Below are positions 19,362 to 29,897 of a stretch of DNA of 54,776 bases, one piece after another (the stretch's first letter is position 1; each line of letters opens with the position of its first letter). A program made the position numbers and the translations under genes. Origin of the DNA: Streptococcaceae bacterium. GTDB taxonomy: Bacteria; Bacillota; Bacilli; Lactobacillales; Streptococcaceae. The DNA lies in NCBI GenBank assembly GCA_031254295.1, contig JAIRUS010000106.1, positions 1-54,776 of the forward strand. The letters are read 5' to 3'. Under the pieces are notes generated by a model that did not search any database, was not told the origin of the DNA, and worked only from the letters and a program-made list of their open reading frames with translations.

Positions 19362-22300
19362 ATGAAAGTAAACATCAAAAAACAACAACTTAAACAATCT
19401 TTGACAGAACCAAGCCCAACGAATTTTCGCCAATGGAAATCCGGTAAACAGTGGCTCTATGGACTTTGTATTGCCCTGGCCTTTCTTGGCGCTACTGCTA
19501 CAATTTCTAGCTTTATTTTTCAATCAGAAACTGTTTATGCTTTAGGAAACGGCACAGTTTCAAGTGTTCCAGGTATTCTTTTAAACAGTGGTGCCAGAGA
19601 AAATGGCAATCCGCAAGGAAGAGTCTATTGTATTGACCAAAAAGTATTTCAAGGTGGTGGCTCTACCGCTACCATCGATCCATCAAAAAGTACCGTTTGG
19701 AACAGTTTCAACACAACACAAAAATCTCAAGTTCAGGCAATTGCTTGGTATTCATTCAACAATGATAAACTCAGTGCCGCAAATGAATCAGACTCAAATA
19801 TGTATTTAGCCGCTCAAGCTTTAATTTGGGATATCACGAGCTACGGTAGCCTACCTGTAAATGGTGCCTCAAGTCAAACTGGATTAAATCATGACTGGGG
19901 CGATTCTGTGAATAACATTTTTTACCCTAGTGCTGCTGGATATAATCAGGCGGCCATGATTCAAGATATGGACTATCTTCTCTCACTCTATCATGGTTCT
20001 CAACTCCTCCCTCAGTTTAATCCCGAAAGTCAAAGAATTCATCTCGGGCAGACCGCAAGTTTTACAGATACAAACAATGTCCTTAACAACTATCCGCAGA
20101 TTTCTGCAACTAACGGACTTCAGGCCTCAACTACTGGAAATCTACTCAATGTCATTGGAACACAAGCTGGAGTTGGGACGGTTACTTTATCAAATGGTGG
20201 ACTTTCCCCAGACATAGATTCACAAGGCGTTGCCGTCTGGCTTACAAGCAATCCAGCAGGACAAGACCTTATCTTGGCAAAAGGAACACCTCTCCAACAA
20301 ACAAAAGTTTCCGTCACCGTTATCCCCACTGCTTCCCTAAAAATATCAAAAACTGACACTGATCGAAACAAACCGATTCCAGGCGCCGTTTATGTTGGAC
20401 TTAACAAGGAGGGGCAAATTGTGACCAAAGATGCCGATGGTAATAATTTACCAAATACGGGAAGATTTATCACTGGCGATGATGGTAGCTTCACAGTAAA
20501 TAACCTGATGGATGATCCTAATAATGTCGTGGGTGGCGAATCACAGACTATCGTTACACTTCGTGAAATGTCTGTTCCTAGTCCATACACCCTCTCTGCA
20601 GATTTACCATCTGTCGTGAATGAAAATGGAGATGTCAATTCTATCAGTATGGATTTACCCGTAAGCTTGGTCGCAGGTACTACAGCCAGTAACCCTACGG
20701 GTGTGACTTTCTCAGACAAGGCGCAAGTCCAAGCTATCAAGGTACAGAAAACAGCGACATTATCTGGAAAGAAAATTTCAAACTTCCCAAATGACAACTA
20801 CAGCTTGAAAGATACCGAGTTTACGCTTAGAAACGTCACCCAAGGGACGACATTAGGAAAAATCTACACGGATAAAAATGGACTTGCCGACTTATCTAGC
20901 CTGATCAAAACAGGCGACAGCCACCAGTCCGCTGCTGCCTACCAAGCTATTTTGAATCAACTGCTTGCCAATGGGGATAGTTACAGTATCCAAGAGACGA
21001 TCGCACCAAATGGGCTTGCTTGTGACTGGAACGATGGAAAACCTCAAAACTTCAGCTTGTCTAACACAGGTACAGACACCCAACTTATCAATCCAACTGT
21101 AAAAGATACAAGTGCTGAAAACACAGATACTCCAATAACTGTAGCTTCCACTCTCACCAAGATAGATAGCGATACTGGAACAGCTCAAACACAAGGTAGC
21201 GCTCACTTACAAGGAACTATCGAGTCGCTCTTCTACCGAAAAGACATTAAAGACAGATCAGGCAATATAATCCACAAAGCCAATACAGCCGTCGCTTGGT
21301 CTGATGGTTTTTCAGAACTTCCGATAGCCATCAGCTCAGGTAAAAAAGCTGATAACAAATTTGTCAGCTTACAGGTCGCAAATGGCGTGAATACGGTAGG
21401 TGTCAAAAATCTACCAATCACAGAAAATTCCTCTGAAGAAGGATATTATTGGGCAGAAAAATCTGCTGGTGGAGCTTTAACACCTGGCTTTGGTTATACT
21501 GATAATACAAGCAACTTCAATATTCAATCTGGAGAAGGCGCGGACGGAACGAGTCCGACTTCTGGGGTCAGCGTCATCAACAGCACAGATACCAACCTCA
21601 CACAAAGCGATCATGTCTTGACCGTTCAACTTGAATTTATCAAAGCCTTTAATAACGATGGCTCTCTAACGGGTGAAGATGGTGCAGAGTTTTCTATTAG
21701 CCCTTCTGATAAAAGTACTCTTGCAATCCTTGATGGGCTCAATGCGCAAAATAGCCACTCGACATCTGGTGATAGCACTTCTTTTGATGGTTACACAATG
21801 GCTGGTCTCTCTCGTTTTAAATTCCCGATTGGCAACTACACAATCCATCAAACAAAGACTGCTAAAGGCACTAAACCTATCCAAGATATCAAAGTTAGCT
21901 TTAGCCCTAACGCCAGTACAAACGGGGCTCCGAGCAGCTACACACTTACAATCAACTGGGCAGATGGTACAAAGATTTACAGTAAAACGTTCAAGTCAGA
22001 CGATTTCACAGATGACAACAGCAACCTGATTAAGTTCAATCTTGGAACATTATCCGATAATAAACTTGTTTCCTCCATCAAGACAACCGCTTCTGATAGC
22101 TTAGATAACGACCATAATCTCGGACTTGGAACTGTAACCGCCCGCGACAACTCCATCGTTAAAAACCTTGTGGCTGGTGACTATACAGAAGTTACTCATT
22201 GGGTCGATAAATCAACAGGTAAAGAAATCACTATCAATGGTAAAGCACTCACCACTTCAAAAGACTTTAGCTCAACTGGAGATGGAGAAGATGAGGTCAA

Positions 22301-22991
22301 AACCGAAGTAACCTTTGACGATGTCAGCCTTCAAGGCAAAGAAATTACAGCCGAAGAATTTATCTATCCCAAAGGGAATACTTCAGGAACACCCGTCATC
22401 TCAGAAACTAATTATAAAACTAATGAAGACCAAAGCTTGACTGTCGCTACAGGAAAGGGAGAAACACAAGTCCAAACCTCTGTCATTAAAAATGATACGG
22501 TCACAATCAACGACCAATTCAAGGGATCGGGCTTCCAGCCTAACGAGACAGTTCTCGTAAAAGTTGACTCAGCCTATGACCATTCACAAGATAAAGAAGT
22601 TTCTGCCAGCGGTCAAGCCAAATTTACGGCTGATTCAAATGGAAATATTCAAGGGCTAATCCAAGTCACTGTAGATGCTACAGAATTGCAAGATCATGAT
22701 CTGACTTTCTTTGAATCTACTTTCCTCAAAGACGAACTCGTCTTCAAACTCCACGACAAAAACGCAAGCTCCGAAACAGTTCATGTCAGCCTCCCTACCG
22801 ATACTCCCTCATCAGGACAGAATCTTATCAACACTGTAAAGAATGCAATACTACCTCACACTGGAGATCTCTCTTCTTGGCTCCCTCTAGCTCTCGGCGC
22901 TTCACTTCTTGCTACTGTACTTGCATTTATTAAGCGACAAACAGTCATAAAGGCATTTCATTCTCTCAGAGAAAAGCTAGGAAAAAAATAA
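19362..22991 (+). CDS. Large sortase-anchored adhesin: thioester (TED/TQXA), Cna-B-like and VaFE-like domains
   Basis: RVYCIDQKVF and AAQALIWDITSY (TED Cys/Gln), SLKISKTDTDRNKPIPGAVY (Cna-B), EVTHWVDKSTGKEI...AEEFIYPKG...NEDQSLTV (VaFE-like), C-terminal LPHTGD-TM-KK sorting signal. Confidence 0.88.
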   Translation: MKVNIKKQQLKQSLTEPSPTNFRQWKSGKQWLYGLCIALAFLGATATISSFIFQSETVYALGNGTVSSVPGILLNSGARENGNPQGRVYCIDQKVFQGGGSTATIDPSKSTVWNSFNTTQKSQVQAIAWYSFNNDKLSAANESDSNMYLAAQALIWDITSYGSLPVNGASSQTGLNHDWGDSVNNIFYPSAAGYNQAAMIQDMDYLLSLYHGSQLLPQFNPESQRIHLGQTASFTDTNNVLNNYPQISATNGLQASTTGNLLNVIGTQAGVGTVTLSNGGLSPDIDSQGVAVWLTSNPAGQDLILAKGTPLQQTKVSVTVIPTASLKISKTDTDRNKPIPGAVYVGLNKEGQIVTKDADGNNLPNTGRFITGDDGSFTVNNLMDDPNNVVGGESQTIVTLREMSVPSPYTLSADLPSVVNENGDVNSISMDLPVSLVAGTTASNPTGVTFSDKAQVQAIKVQKTATLSGKKISNFPNDNYSLKDTEFTLRNVTQGTTLGKIYTDKNGLADLSSLIKTGDSHQSAAAYQAILNQLLANGDSYSIQETIAPNGLACDWNDGKPQNFSLSNTGTDTQLINPTVKDTSAENTDTPITVASTLTKIDSDTGTAQTQGSAHLQGTIESLFYRKDIKDRSGNIIHKANTAVAWSDGFSELPIAISSGKKADNKFVSLQVANGVNTVGVKNLPITENSSEEGYYWAEKSAGGALTPGFGYTDNTSNFNIQSGEGADGTSPTSGVSVINSTDTNLTQSDHVLTVQLEFIKAFNNDGSLTGEDGAEFSISPSDKSTLAILDGLNAQNSHSTSGDSTSFDGYTMAGLSRFKFPIGNYTIHQTKTAKGTKPIQDIKVSFSPNASTNGAPSSYTLTINWADGTKIYSKTFKSDDFTDDNSNLIKFNLGTLSDNKLVSSIKTTASDSLDNDHNLGLGTVTARDNSIVKNLVAGDYTEVTHWVDKSTGKEITINGKALTTSKDFSSTGDGEDEVKTEVTFDDVSLQGKEITAEEFIYPKGNTSGTPVISETNYKTNEDQSLTVATGKGETQVQTSVIKNDTVTINDQFKGSGFQPNETVLVKVDSAYDHSQDKEVSASGQAKFTADSNGNIQGLIQVTVDATELQDHDLTFFESTFLKDELVFKLHDKNASSETVHVSLPTDTPSSGQNLINTVKNAILPHTGDLSSWLPLALGASLLATVLAFIKRQTVIKAFHSLREKLGKK

Positions 22992-23135
22992 ATTAATACC
23001 CAGAATAAATTAAATTATTTTAGCTTTAATAATCAAGAATAGAAGGATCGAGGCTATTTTTTATCTTTGCTAAATATTCCGAGTAAACCGAAATTTTCTT
23101 AAGCTTATATGAGAGAAAATAAATCAGATGATATT

Positions 23136-23168
23136 AAAAAGAATCCTGTCAGCCCTGACAGGATTCTT
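23136..23168. terminator. Rho-independent terminator
   Basis: aaaaagaatcctgtcag-ccctgacaggattctt. Confidence 0.82.
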
Positions 23169-23541
23169 CTAGTTCGTTCGGCACTACAAAGGTCTCGATA
23201 TAGTGTCTTCCCCAGTCATTCATCGCCCAGACGACTGGCAAAAGGCTTCTTCCTAAGCTTGTCAGTTGATAAGAAATTTTTGCCATTCCTTGATCGATTT
23301 TAACCTGCTTCACAATGATTTGTGCAGCAGCTAATTCATGGAGCTGCAGCGCAAGCATACGGCGACTACAATTTGGAATTCGCCGTGCAAGTTCGTTAAA
23401 ATGTAACTCTTCTTTCATCAAGCGATTCAAAATAATCGTTTTCCAACGCCCTGACAAAATTTTCAATGTTGTATCAAGTGGGCAAAATTCACCATGGATT
23501 TGACTGTTTTTTACAAAATCATTTTCAATTTCAAATTTCAT
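23149..23541 (-). CDS. HxlR-family transcriptional regulator
   Basis: CPLDTTLKILSGRWKTIILNRLMKEELHFNELARRIPNCSRRMLALQLHEL; ATG at 23541. Confidence 0.92.
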   Translation of the reverse strand: MKFEIENDFVKNSQIHGEFCPLDTTLKILSGRWKTIILNRLMKEELHFNELARRIPNCSRRMLALQLHELAAAQIIVKQVKIDQGMAKISYQLTSLGRSLLPVVWAMNDWGRHYIETFVVPNELEESCQG

Positions 23542-23648
23542 GGTTTCATTATAGGACTTTCTGTCAGCGCTTGCAAGCGGTATCAACTCTGTAACCTAAT
23601 TACTTTTTCTTCACTTGATTTCTTTTTGCTTCACGCTAAACTTACACT

Positions 23649-24809
23649 ATGAAATCAAAAAATTTACTTGTCATCACTGGACTTTTCCTCGGTGTTTTCG
23701 TTATTGGTGCAGACAGTTTCATCATCTCACCGCTCTTACCCAATATTGCGATGGACTTTCAAGCCAGCATTAGCCAAGCTGCTTTTGGTGTTACCGCTTA
23801 TGCACTCTGCGAAATGATTGGCGCGCCGCTTTTTGGTCCGCTTGGGGATCGTTTTAGCAAGCGCAAACTTCTTCTACTCGGGATTAGCATCTTCCTCATC
23901 GGCACTTTACTCTGTGCCTTGTCACCAAATTTGATAAGTTTTTACATTTTTCGTGCCATTGCAGGATTTGGTGCTGCTTTATTTCTACCAAATGTCTGGG
24001 CATTTATTGGGGGCTATTTTGAAGTCAAAACGATGAATAAAGTTATGGGCATTGTCATGTCCGCCCTTTCTCTATCCGTTGCACTTGGCGTTCCACTCGG
24101 GAGCTTCTTGGCTCAACTTTCCAGTTGGCAAATGGCCTTCTGGGCTTCGGCTGTTCTTTCAGTCCTATCTGGCCTTGTCATTTTGCTCGTGATTCCAAAT
24201 ACTCTTCCAAGTAAAACAAAGCTCCATTATACGTCCGCATTCAAGAAAATTTTCATGATGAAAAAAGTGCCTCAAGTCTTATCTATTAGCTTCTTTTACA
24301 TGTTTTCTTTTTACACAATCTACACTTTTCTTGGGAGTTACCTAACAAATACATTTCATTTTAGCTTGACACAGCGCGGGTTCGTCTTTTTCACCTACGG
24401 CCTTGTCAACTTTATCGCCGCCATATTCGGTGGAAGCTTTATGAATAAAGTTGGACGCGAAAATAGTATTTTATTTAACAGCGCCGCTTCTGTCATACTT
24501 GCTCTTGGCTTAGGAATTCTGGGGCAAAATTTCCCCCTGCTCATCATCTCGCTCATTCTTTTGGCAATAACCATGGGACTTGGCGTCACTGCGATTTCTG
24601 CCCTCATCGTCACCACCGCGCCCCAAAATCGTTCAACCATCATGTCCTTCAATAGTTCCGTTCTCTACCTTGGCCTGACCCTTGCTTCCGCTCTTGGCGG
24701 AATTATCTATCAAACTCACGGTTTTCCTCCCCTTGCCTTCTCATCCGCCTTTGGCTTTCTTCTAGCCTTGTGTTTCATCTGGCGAATTAAAAACTCAGAG
24801 AAGTTTTGA
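23649..24809 (+). CDS. MFS transporter (arabinose-efflux/multidrug-like)
   Basis: 12-TM pattern; GAPLFGPLGDRFSKRKLLLLGISIFLIGTLLCA; divergent from HxlR. Confidence 0.9.
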   Translation: MKSKNLLVITGLFLGVFVIGADSFIISPLLPNIAMDFQASISQAAFGVTAYALCEMIGAPLFGPLGDRFSKRKLLLLGISIFLIGTLLCALSPNLISFYIFRAIAGFGAALFLPNVWAFIGGYFEVKTMNKVMGIVMSALSLSVALGVPLGSFLAQLSSWQMAFWASAVLSVLSGLVILLVIPNTLPSKTKLHYTSAFKKIFMMKKVPQVLSISFFYMFSFYTIYTFLGSYLTNTFHFSLTQRGFVFFTYGLVNFIAAIFGGSFMNKVGRENSILFNSAASVILALGLGILGQNFPLLIISLILLAITMGLGVTAISALIVTTAPQNRSTIMSFNSSVLYLGLTLASALGGIIYQTHGFPPLAFSSAFGFLLALCFIWRIKNSEKF

Positions 24810-25057
24810 AATTTCTTACTATTTTTTGAAACATTTTGTAAAAAATACGTGCGCTTTGGCTTCTCGCTTTAGCGGGCTGCCGTTCTACGACTTATCCAGA
24901 TTATTCTGGATATACTCAAAGTCCTGATAGAACTAAAAAAGCTTAGTCGTAAAGACTAAGCCAACCAAACTCACCAAGAATAATTAACAACGCGTGAGGA
25001 GCAATTATATAATATTTTGGATTTTATAATCAAATCGAAAAAGATGGAGTTGATTTT

Positions 25058-25708
25058 TTATCTTTTCCCCAATTTTCCGAGTAAATTGGGGATTTTCTTT
25101 GGATTATTTCGATCAAGAATTTCTTGTTTTTCGGCGTCAAAATCCTCTTGAGTAATAAGTTCCTCATCTAAAAGCTTTTTCAACCGACGAAGTTCTGTTT
25201 CGTTTTGTTTCAGCTTATCTTCATCGCTTTTAAATATTTTCTTAGCACCTGATGAAACTCCTTTTGTCAAATCTGATAAAATGTCTTTTCCAGACTCAGC
25301 CATCGCTTTCGCCTTACTTTCAGTAATTGAGGCCTCGTCCATATAGTAAATCTTAATTAACGTACCCGTATTTACCGCTCCCGAAAAGGGAAACATTGCC
25401 ACAACTTCATCTGGAAATGCCTTTGCAAATTTGGCTTCTGGCTTTTGTAGAATCGCACTCACAATAAATCCACGACTTTCAAGTAAACTCTTAGCCTCAT
25501 CTTTTTTCATGTCAATTACATTTGGAATTTCAATCTCATCTTTATGCTTTTCAAAGTTTCGATCCATCTGCTTTTCAATCAGTGGAGCCGCTTTTTCAAT
25601 ACTATCTGTAATTACTTTCGTTGTATCTGGAATAACTGATAATACACTTTTTAAACCCTTACCTAATTCAGCAGGATTTATTTTTATCTTGTTCTTTTTA
25701 TTCACCAT
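25058..25708 (-). CDS. PASTA-like domain plus SHOCT-like C-terminus
   Basis: IPNVIDMKKDEAKSLLESRGFIVSAIL (PASTA-like) and LRRLKKLLDEELITQEDFDAEKQEIL (SHOCT). Confidence 0.65.
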   Translation of the reverse strand: MVNKKNKIKINPAELGKGLKSVLSVIPDTTKVITDSIEKAAPLIEKQMDRNFEKHKDEIEIPNVIDMKKDEAKSLLESRGFIVSAILQKPEAKFAKAFPDEVVAMFPFSGAVNTGTLIKIYYMDEASITESKAKAMAESGKDILSDLTKGVSSGAKKIFKSDEDKLKQNETELRRLKKLLDEELITQEDFDAEKQEILDRNNPKKIPNLLGKLGKR

Positions 25709-25730
25709 TTTGTTATTTTCTCGTTTCCCC

Positions 25731-27242
25731 TTATTTTACCGGTGTAAAGATTAATTTGGCCGTGTCTGATGAAATGCCTGTTTCATAGTAGTTAGAATTA
25801 TCAAAGGTGGTCGTGAGGACTTCGCCCTCTTTTAGAGAGACTGCTACGTCAGAATTACCCGAATTATAGGCTTGGCTTTGGCTAGACCTAGTCGTATCGT
25901 TATAAATATCTATATTCCAACCCAAGTTTTGAAACTGTGCGCTCAGCTGCATATTCGTGCTCAGTTTGTAGGTGCCAGCTGGTATATCGCGGCCTACAAC
26001 GTAGTTGCCAATCCCGATTTGAGTGCTTGATGTCACTTTTGCGGGTATGGCTGTAAACTTCACTTTAGAGATATTGCTGAATTTTAATATGTCTCCGTTA
26101 AATAAAAGCACGCGAATTGTTGAGGCATCCCCGCTCGTATTCCCACTTACCCCACCAATCCAATTGATAAATAAGCCATTAATTGACTTGCGCTCACCTG
26201 TGATATTGCCTTCTCCGCCCGTGATCGTCAGGTCATAAATTCCTGGCGTCACGCTTTGCCCTGCACCGACGGTAATATCGCCTGTTATATAAATTTCATC
26301 TGTCGTTTTTGATTCTGCTGCCAGTTCGTTTAAAATGCCAAGTGTTGACTGCTTCTCTTCAGACGAAGAGTCAGGAACTTTCATGATACTAGAGCTGCTC
26401 GGAGAACTTGCTTGCGGTGCAGCTGTCGTTTTTGAAAGACTTGATGCAAACATAACCACGATGACCACTAAAACGGATACGCCTGATAGTGACGTCCCGA
26501 TAATTGAAAGGATTTTATTTGAAGTTTTAGCTTGGACAAGGGCGATAATTCCCAACACCAAGCCCGCTAGAGCAAAGAGAATCGCAAGCAGATTCATCTC
26601 CTGAAAGAATGAGAAGAGCAGGGCGATACCACCGAAAATAACTGCTAAGAGTGCCAGTACTTTCTTATCCACTGTCTTGTCCACTTTTTTCTCTGCGGTT
26701 TGTTTTTCTGAATTTTCATTCTCATTTTTGGGACGTTTGAAAGCTTGAATGACGAGCAAAATCTGTGCAACGAGCATCACGATTAAGCCAACAAAAATAA
26801 CTTTTCCGCCGAGAGCATTTGTCCCTGAGAGTTTCATAGATGTAAGTAAGCTACCAACCCGTTCGTTTAGAAACAAATCTGTGACAAATGATAGAAATAC
26901 AAGCCCTAAGACGCCTATTTTGGTGCCTTTATTTTTGAAAAATGAAAAAACAATCAACGCAACCGAGGTTAAGCTAAAAAGCCAGATGGTAACAGTCAAC
27001 TGGATAATAGCAGTGTGCAGGTTATTGTTTGAGCTGGCGCCAAGAGTTGAAACCAAGCTTTCCAGTGCACGAAGTTTATCTGGAAGAGAGGCCAAGCTTC
27101 CTCTTATGGTAAAGGCGCCTTCTCCAAAATGGATAAAGTCAAGTGCAAAAACGCCAACAAGCACAAGTATCGCTCCCACAATGCCGAGCAAATCCAGAAA
27201 CGAGAGCCGCTTCAAATCAATCTTTATTTCTAAGTTTTTCAT
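25731..27242 (-). CDS. Multi-TM membrane protein with extracellular beta-rich C-terminus
   Basis: Several TM stretches, then SPSSSS linker and ITVGAGQSVTPGIYDLTITGGEGNITGE...IGNYVVGRDIPAGTYKLS repeats. Confidence 0.6.
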   Translation of the reverse strand: MKNLEIKIDLKRLSFLDLLGIVGAILVLVGVFALDFIHFGEGAFTIRGSLASLPDKLRALESLVSTLGASSNNNLHTAIIQLTVTIWLFSLTSVALIVFSFFKNKGTKIGVLGLVFLSFVTDLFLNERVGSLLTSMKLSGTNALGGKVIFVGLIVMLVAQILLVIQAFKRPKNENENSEKQTAEKKVDKTVDKKVLALLAVIFGGIALLFSFFQEMNLLAILFALAGLVLGIIALVQAKTSNKILSIIGTSLSGVSVLVVIVVMFASSLSKTTAAPQASSPSSSSIMKVPDSSSEEKQSTLGILNELAAESKTTDEIYITGDITVGAGQSVTPGIYDLTITGGEGNITGERKSINGLFINWIGGVSGNTSGDASTIRVLLFNGDILKFSNISKVKFTAIPAKVTSSTQIGIGNYVVGRDIPAGTYKLSTNMQLSAQFQNLGWNIDIYNDTTRSSQSQAYNSGNSDVAVSLKEGEVLTTTFDNSNYYETGISSDTAKLIFTPVK

Positions 27243-27272
27243 ATTTCCCTTTGGTTTTTTTATTTTGAATAT

Positions 27273-27677
27273 TTATTTTGCAGAACCATTGGCATGTCCG
27301 CGTTGATAACCTGCGGCTTGCGCATCTGAAAGCGTCATATATCTAAAATTTCCAGGGATTTTTACAGCTGTAAAATAAGTCCCTTTGTCTGGGTTCGCAT
27401 AAACCATGCCAGTTCCTGCGATTGTCCAATCACCGCTAACTGTCGGAGCTGTACTTGCAATAGATTGGCTATCCGTCGCACTTTCCGATACACTCGATTC
27501 TGTTGTAGACGCCACAACAGAAGAACTTGCTTCAGTAGACGAGGGCTCACTTGTTGAACTACTTGCAACTGTTGAACTTGTGCTACTTGATGATGATGTT
27601 GTTGTCGTCGCGCTACTACATGCTGTCAACATAAAAAGTGTAATTATTGAAATACCGAGCGTTGCAATTTTTTTCAT
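27273..27677 (-). CDS. Ser/Thr-rich lipoprotein
   Basis: MKKIATLGISIITLFMLTACSS lipobox. Confidence 0.8.
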   Translation of the reverse strand: MKKIATLGISIITLFMLTACSSATTTTSSSSSTSSTVASSSTSEPSSTEASSSVVASTTESSVSESATDSQSIASTAPTVSGDWTIAGTGMVYANPDKGTYFTAVKIPGNFRYMTLSDAQAAGYQRGHANGSAK

Positions 27678-27750
27678 CTTCTTCTCCTTTTATTGTTTCA
27701 TTCAGTGTTTTATAACCCATTCCTTTTCAAATCTAAATAGGAGCTAGGCC

Positions 27751-28425
27751 TCATTGAGCAGCAGCAAGTTTTGCTGCTGCAGTTGTAATTTCATTTGTAA
27801 TTTTTGTATAAGTAACTAAATCTGCCCCAGTAAAATCGGATTGATACGTCTGTGCATCGTCTAGCATTTGGCTCTCTTTTGTTGCCATGTCTGCTCCTTC
27901 CGACAGCAACGTCAAATCTGTAGGATCCGCAAGATACTTATCAACAAAACTTGAATAGCTATCAGCAAATGCTTGATAATCAGCTAGCCATTGTTTTGCA
28001 TCAGACGTCTCAACTGCTGTCGAACTAGAAGATGTCACAGTGGAGCTTGAAGAGCTTGAAAAATTTGTATCCTCTGATGAACTGCTAGTGTCAGTGGAAT
28101 AATCACTCGCGCTGTCATAGCTTGAGCTTTGAGTTGTTAGCGATGAATTTGAGATACTTTTACTTATAGCGCCATATTCAATAACCATGATAAAAATGGC
28201 TGCAACAGACAAAGCCGTTCCGATGATTGATTTAACTTTTTTTCTCTTTAGATTAAGGGAAATACCAATCACCCCTAAGATTGCGCCCGCAACCGCAAGC
28301 GGTGTTGACAGAATATTAATGATTGGAATCCATGAAAAGAATAATCCGATACCTCCAAAAACGATTGCTAAAACACCTAAAACCGTTTTTTCATTTGAAT
28401 CAATAGGCAATTTTTGTTGTTCCAT
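27751..28425 (-). CDS. DUF4190-like membrane protein with Ser-rich linker and extracellular domain
   Basis: VLGVLAIVFGGIGLFFSW... two TMs then DTSSSSEDTNFSSSSSS. Confidence 0.6.
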   Translation of the reverse strand: MEQQKLPIDSNEKTVLGVLAIVFGGIGLFFSWIPIINILSTPLAVAGAILGVIGISLNLKRKKVKSIIGTALSVAAIFIMVIEYGAISKSISNSSLTTQSSSYDSASDYSTDTSSSSEDTNFSSSSSSTVTSSSSTAVETSDAKQWLADYQAFADSYSSFVDKYLADPTDLTLLSEGADMATKESQMLDDAQTYQSDFTGADLVTYTKITNEITTAAAKLAAAQ

Positions 28426-28493
28426 AAATACTCCTTTTATTTTCAGCTTTTATCGTGTATCAACTTTGCACGTTTTTCTATTCGTGAAATTAA

Positions 28494-28919
28494 CTACCAT
28501 GTTAAAAGATTGAAATGTTCCAAATGGTCATACGTAATAAATCGAACATCATCTTTTTCATATTCGCCCGTAATCCGAACAAATAATTCATCGCCCTCTT
28601 TGATATCTTTGGGTTCATCCTTCGAAATATAATTAGTTCGATAATTTCCTTGGATATCATAATAATTACCTGTTGCATTTGTAGTTATTCCAAAATCTTT
28701 AACCGTGAATACCACCGTCTTCCCGATTACATCATCACCAAACGTTAATGCCATTCCAAGACTTGACTCATCTGGATAATCTGGCATAGCTCTGTGGCTA
28801 GAAGCCGATGTACTAACTGTGTGTAGCGTTTCTTTTGCTTTGTATAACGGCAGACAACCCGTAAGAGTAATTAAGGCAATCCCCATTATCACAGCAAACA
28901 TAATGTTGCGTCTACTCAT
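28494..28919 (-). CDS. Lipoprotein, OB-fold-like domain (paralogue of next)
   Basis: ALITLTGCLPLYK lipobox; IGKTVVFTVKDFGITT...EPKDIKEGDELFVRITGEYEKDDVRFITYDHL. Confidence 0.65.
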   Translation of the reverse strand: MSRRNIMFAVIMGIALITLTGCLPLYKAKETLHTVSTSASSHRAMPDYPDESSLGMALTFGDDVIGKTVVFTVKDFGITTNATGNYYDIQGNYRTNYISKDEPKDIKEGDELFVRITGEYEKDDVRFITYDHLEHFNLLTW

Positions 28920-29085
28920 TTTATGATTAGCACTCCAAAAATAATTTTTTTCACATTTTCCCCTTTATTGATTCTTGTGTCTAAGAGACACAAGAAAAGC
29001 TAGCTTTTCGCTAATTCTTTGCCTATTGTACTCTTTTAAGAAACCATTTGTCAAGCAATGTTTTATTTGACCTTCTGCTTTAAAA

Positions 29086-29442
29086 CTACTTTTCTACAAC
29101 TTTTAAATCTGTATAGTTAATAATCCAAATTCCACCTGAGCCTGATGCTCCCAAGACTTTGACTTCAAGTGTTTGACCTACTTTGATATCTTCTTTAGGT
29201 TTTAGATTGGAGCCAAAATTAAGATGATCTCCTGCATGAATATTGTAGGGAAGAAATCCCCCAGTAATATATTCGTTCACGGTAAATTCAACAGTTTTAC
29301 CTGTAACATCTGTGTGATTATTTAAAGCTTGCTCAAATTTAGCTGCGCTTGAATAGTCAGGCGCAGTTGATTTATTTGTAGCACAAGCCGTTAAGGTAAC
29401 GCCCATAAGCACCAGCAGCACAATTGCAATTAACTTTTTCAT
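29086..29442 (-). CDS. Lipoprotein, OB-fold-like domain
   Basis: MGVTLTACATNKS lipobox; TGKTVEFTVNEYITG...KPKEDIKVGQTLEVKVLGASGSGGIWIINYTDL. Confidence 0.65.
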   Translation of the reverse strand: MKKLIAIVLLVLMGVTLTACATNKSTAPDYSSAAKFEQALNNHTDVTGKTVEFTVNEYITGGFLPYNIHAGDHLNFGSNLKPKEDIKVGQTLEVKVLGASGSGGIWIINYTDLKVVEK

Positions 29443-29553
29443 AAATTCCCATTTCTCTATTTAATATCAAAACCATACGACTTTGTTGTCAATTAAAAAT
29501 TGCTATTCGCAATTTAAACATCTTCTATTATGACTAAAATAATAGGAGACTAT

Positions 29554-29865
29554 ATGGGAATAGAATACTTTGGGGAACGAATCAAGGCGCTGCGCGACAG
29601 CCGTTCTTTATCACAGCAGCAGCTTGCTGATAGACTTTGCTCGACACGCGCAACGGTTAGCGCTTATGAGAGGGGGCGGCTTTATCCATCAGTTGAGAAG
29701 ATTTATGCAATCTGTAAGTTGTTTGATGTCAGTGCCGATTTTCTCTTGGGAATCTCAGATCACTCTGAGATTTCGATGTATCGGCTGAGTGCTACACAGC
29801 GCGAACTTGTGCTGAGATTGATTCTTGATCTTGAGCAGGAAAATGAAAAACTAGAACTTGATTAA
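29554..29865 (+). CDS. XRE-family regulator
   Basis: MGIEYFGERIKALRDSRSLSQQQLADRLCSTRATVSAYERGRLYPSVEKI. Confidence 0.85.
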   Translation: MGIEYFGERIKALRDSRSLSQQQLADRLCSTRATVSAYERGRLYPSVEKIYAICKLFDVSADFLLGISDHSEISMYRLSATQRELVLRLILDLEQENEKLELD

Positions 29866-29897
29866 GTTCTAGTTTTTTGTTTAGTCTGACTTTTTAC

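Noticed and set aside
27273-27677. Ada-type metal-binding fold in the lipoprotein C-terminus (YMTLSDAQAAGYQRGHANG)
   Set aside because: Resemblance is to the flanking pattern only; the metal-binding cysteines are absent.
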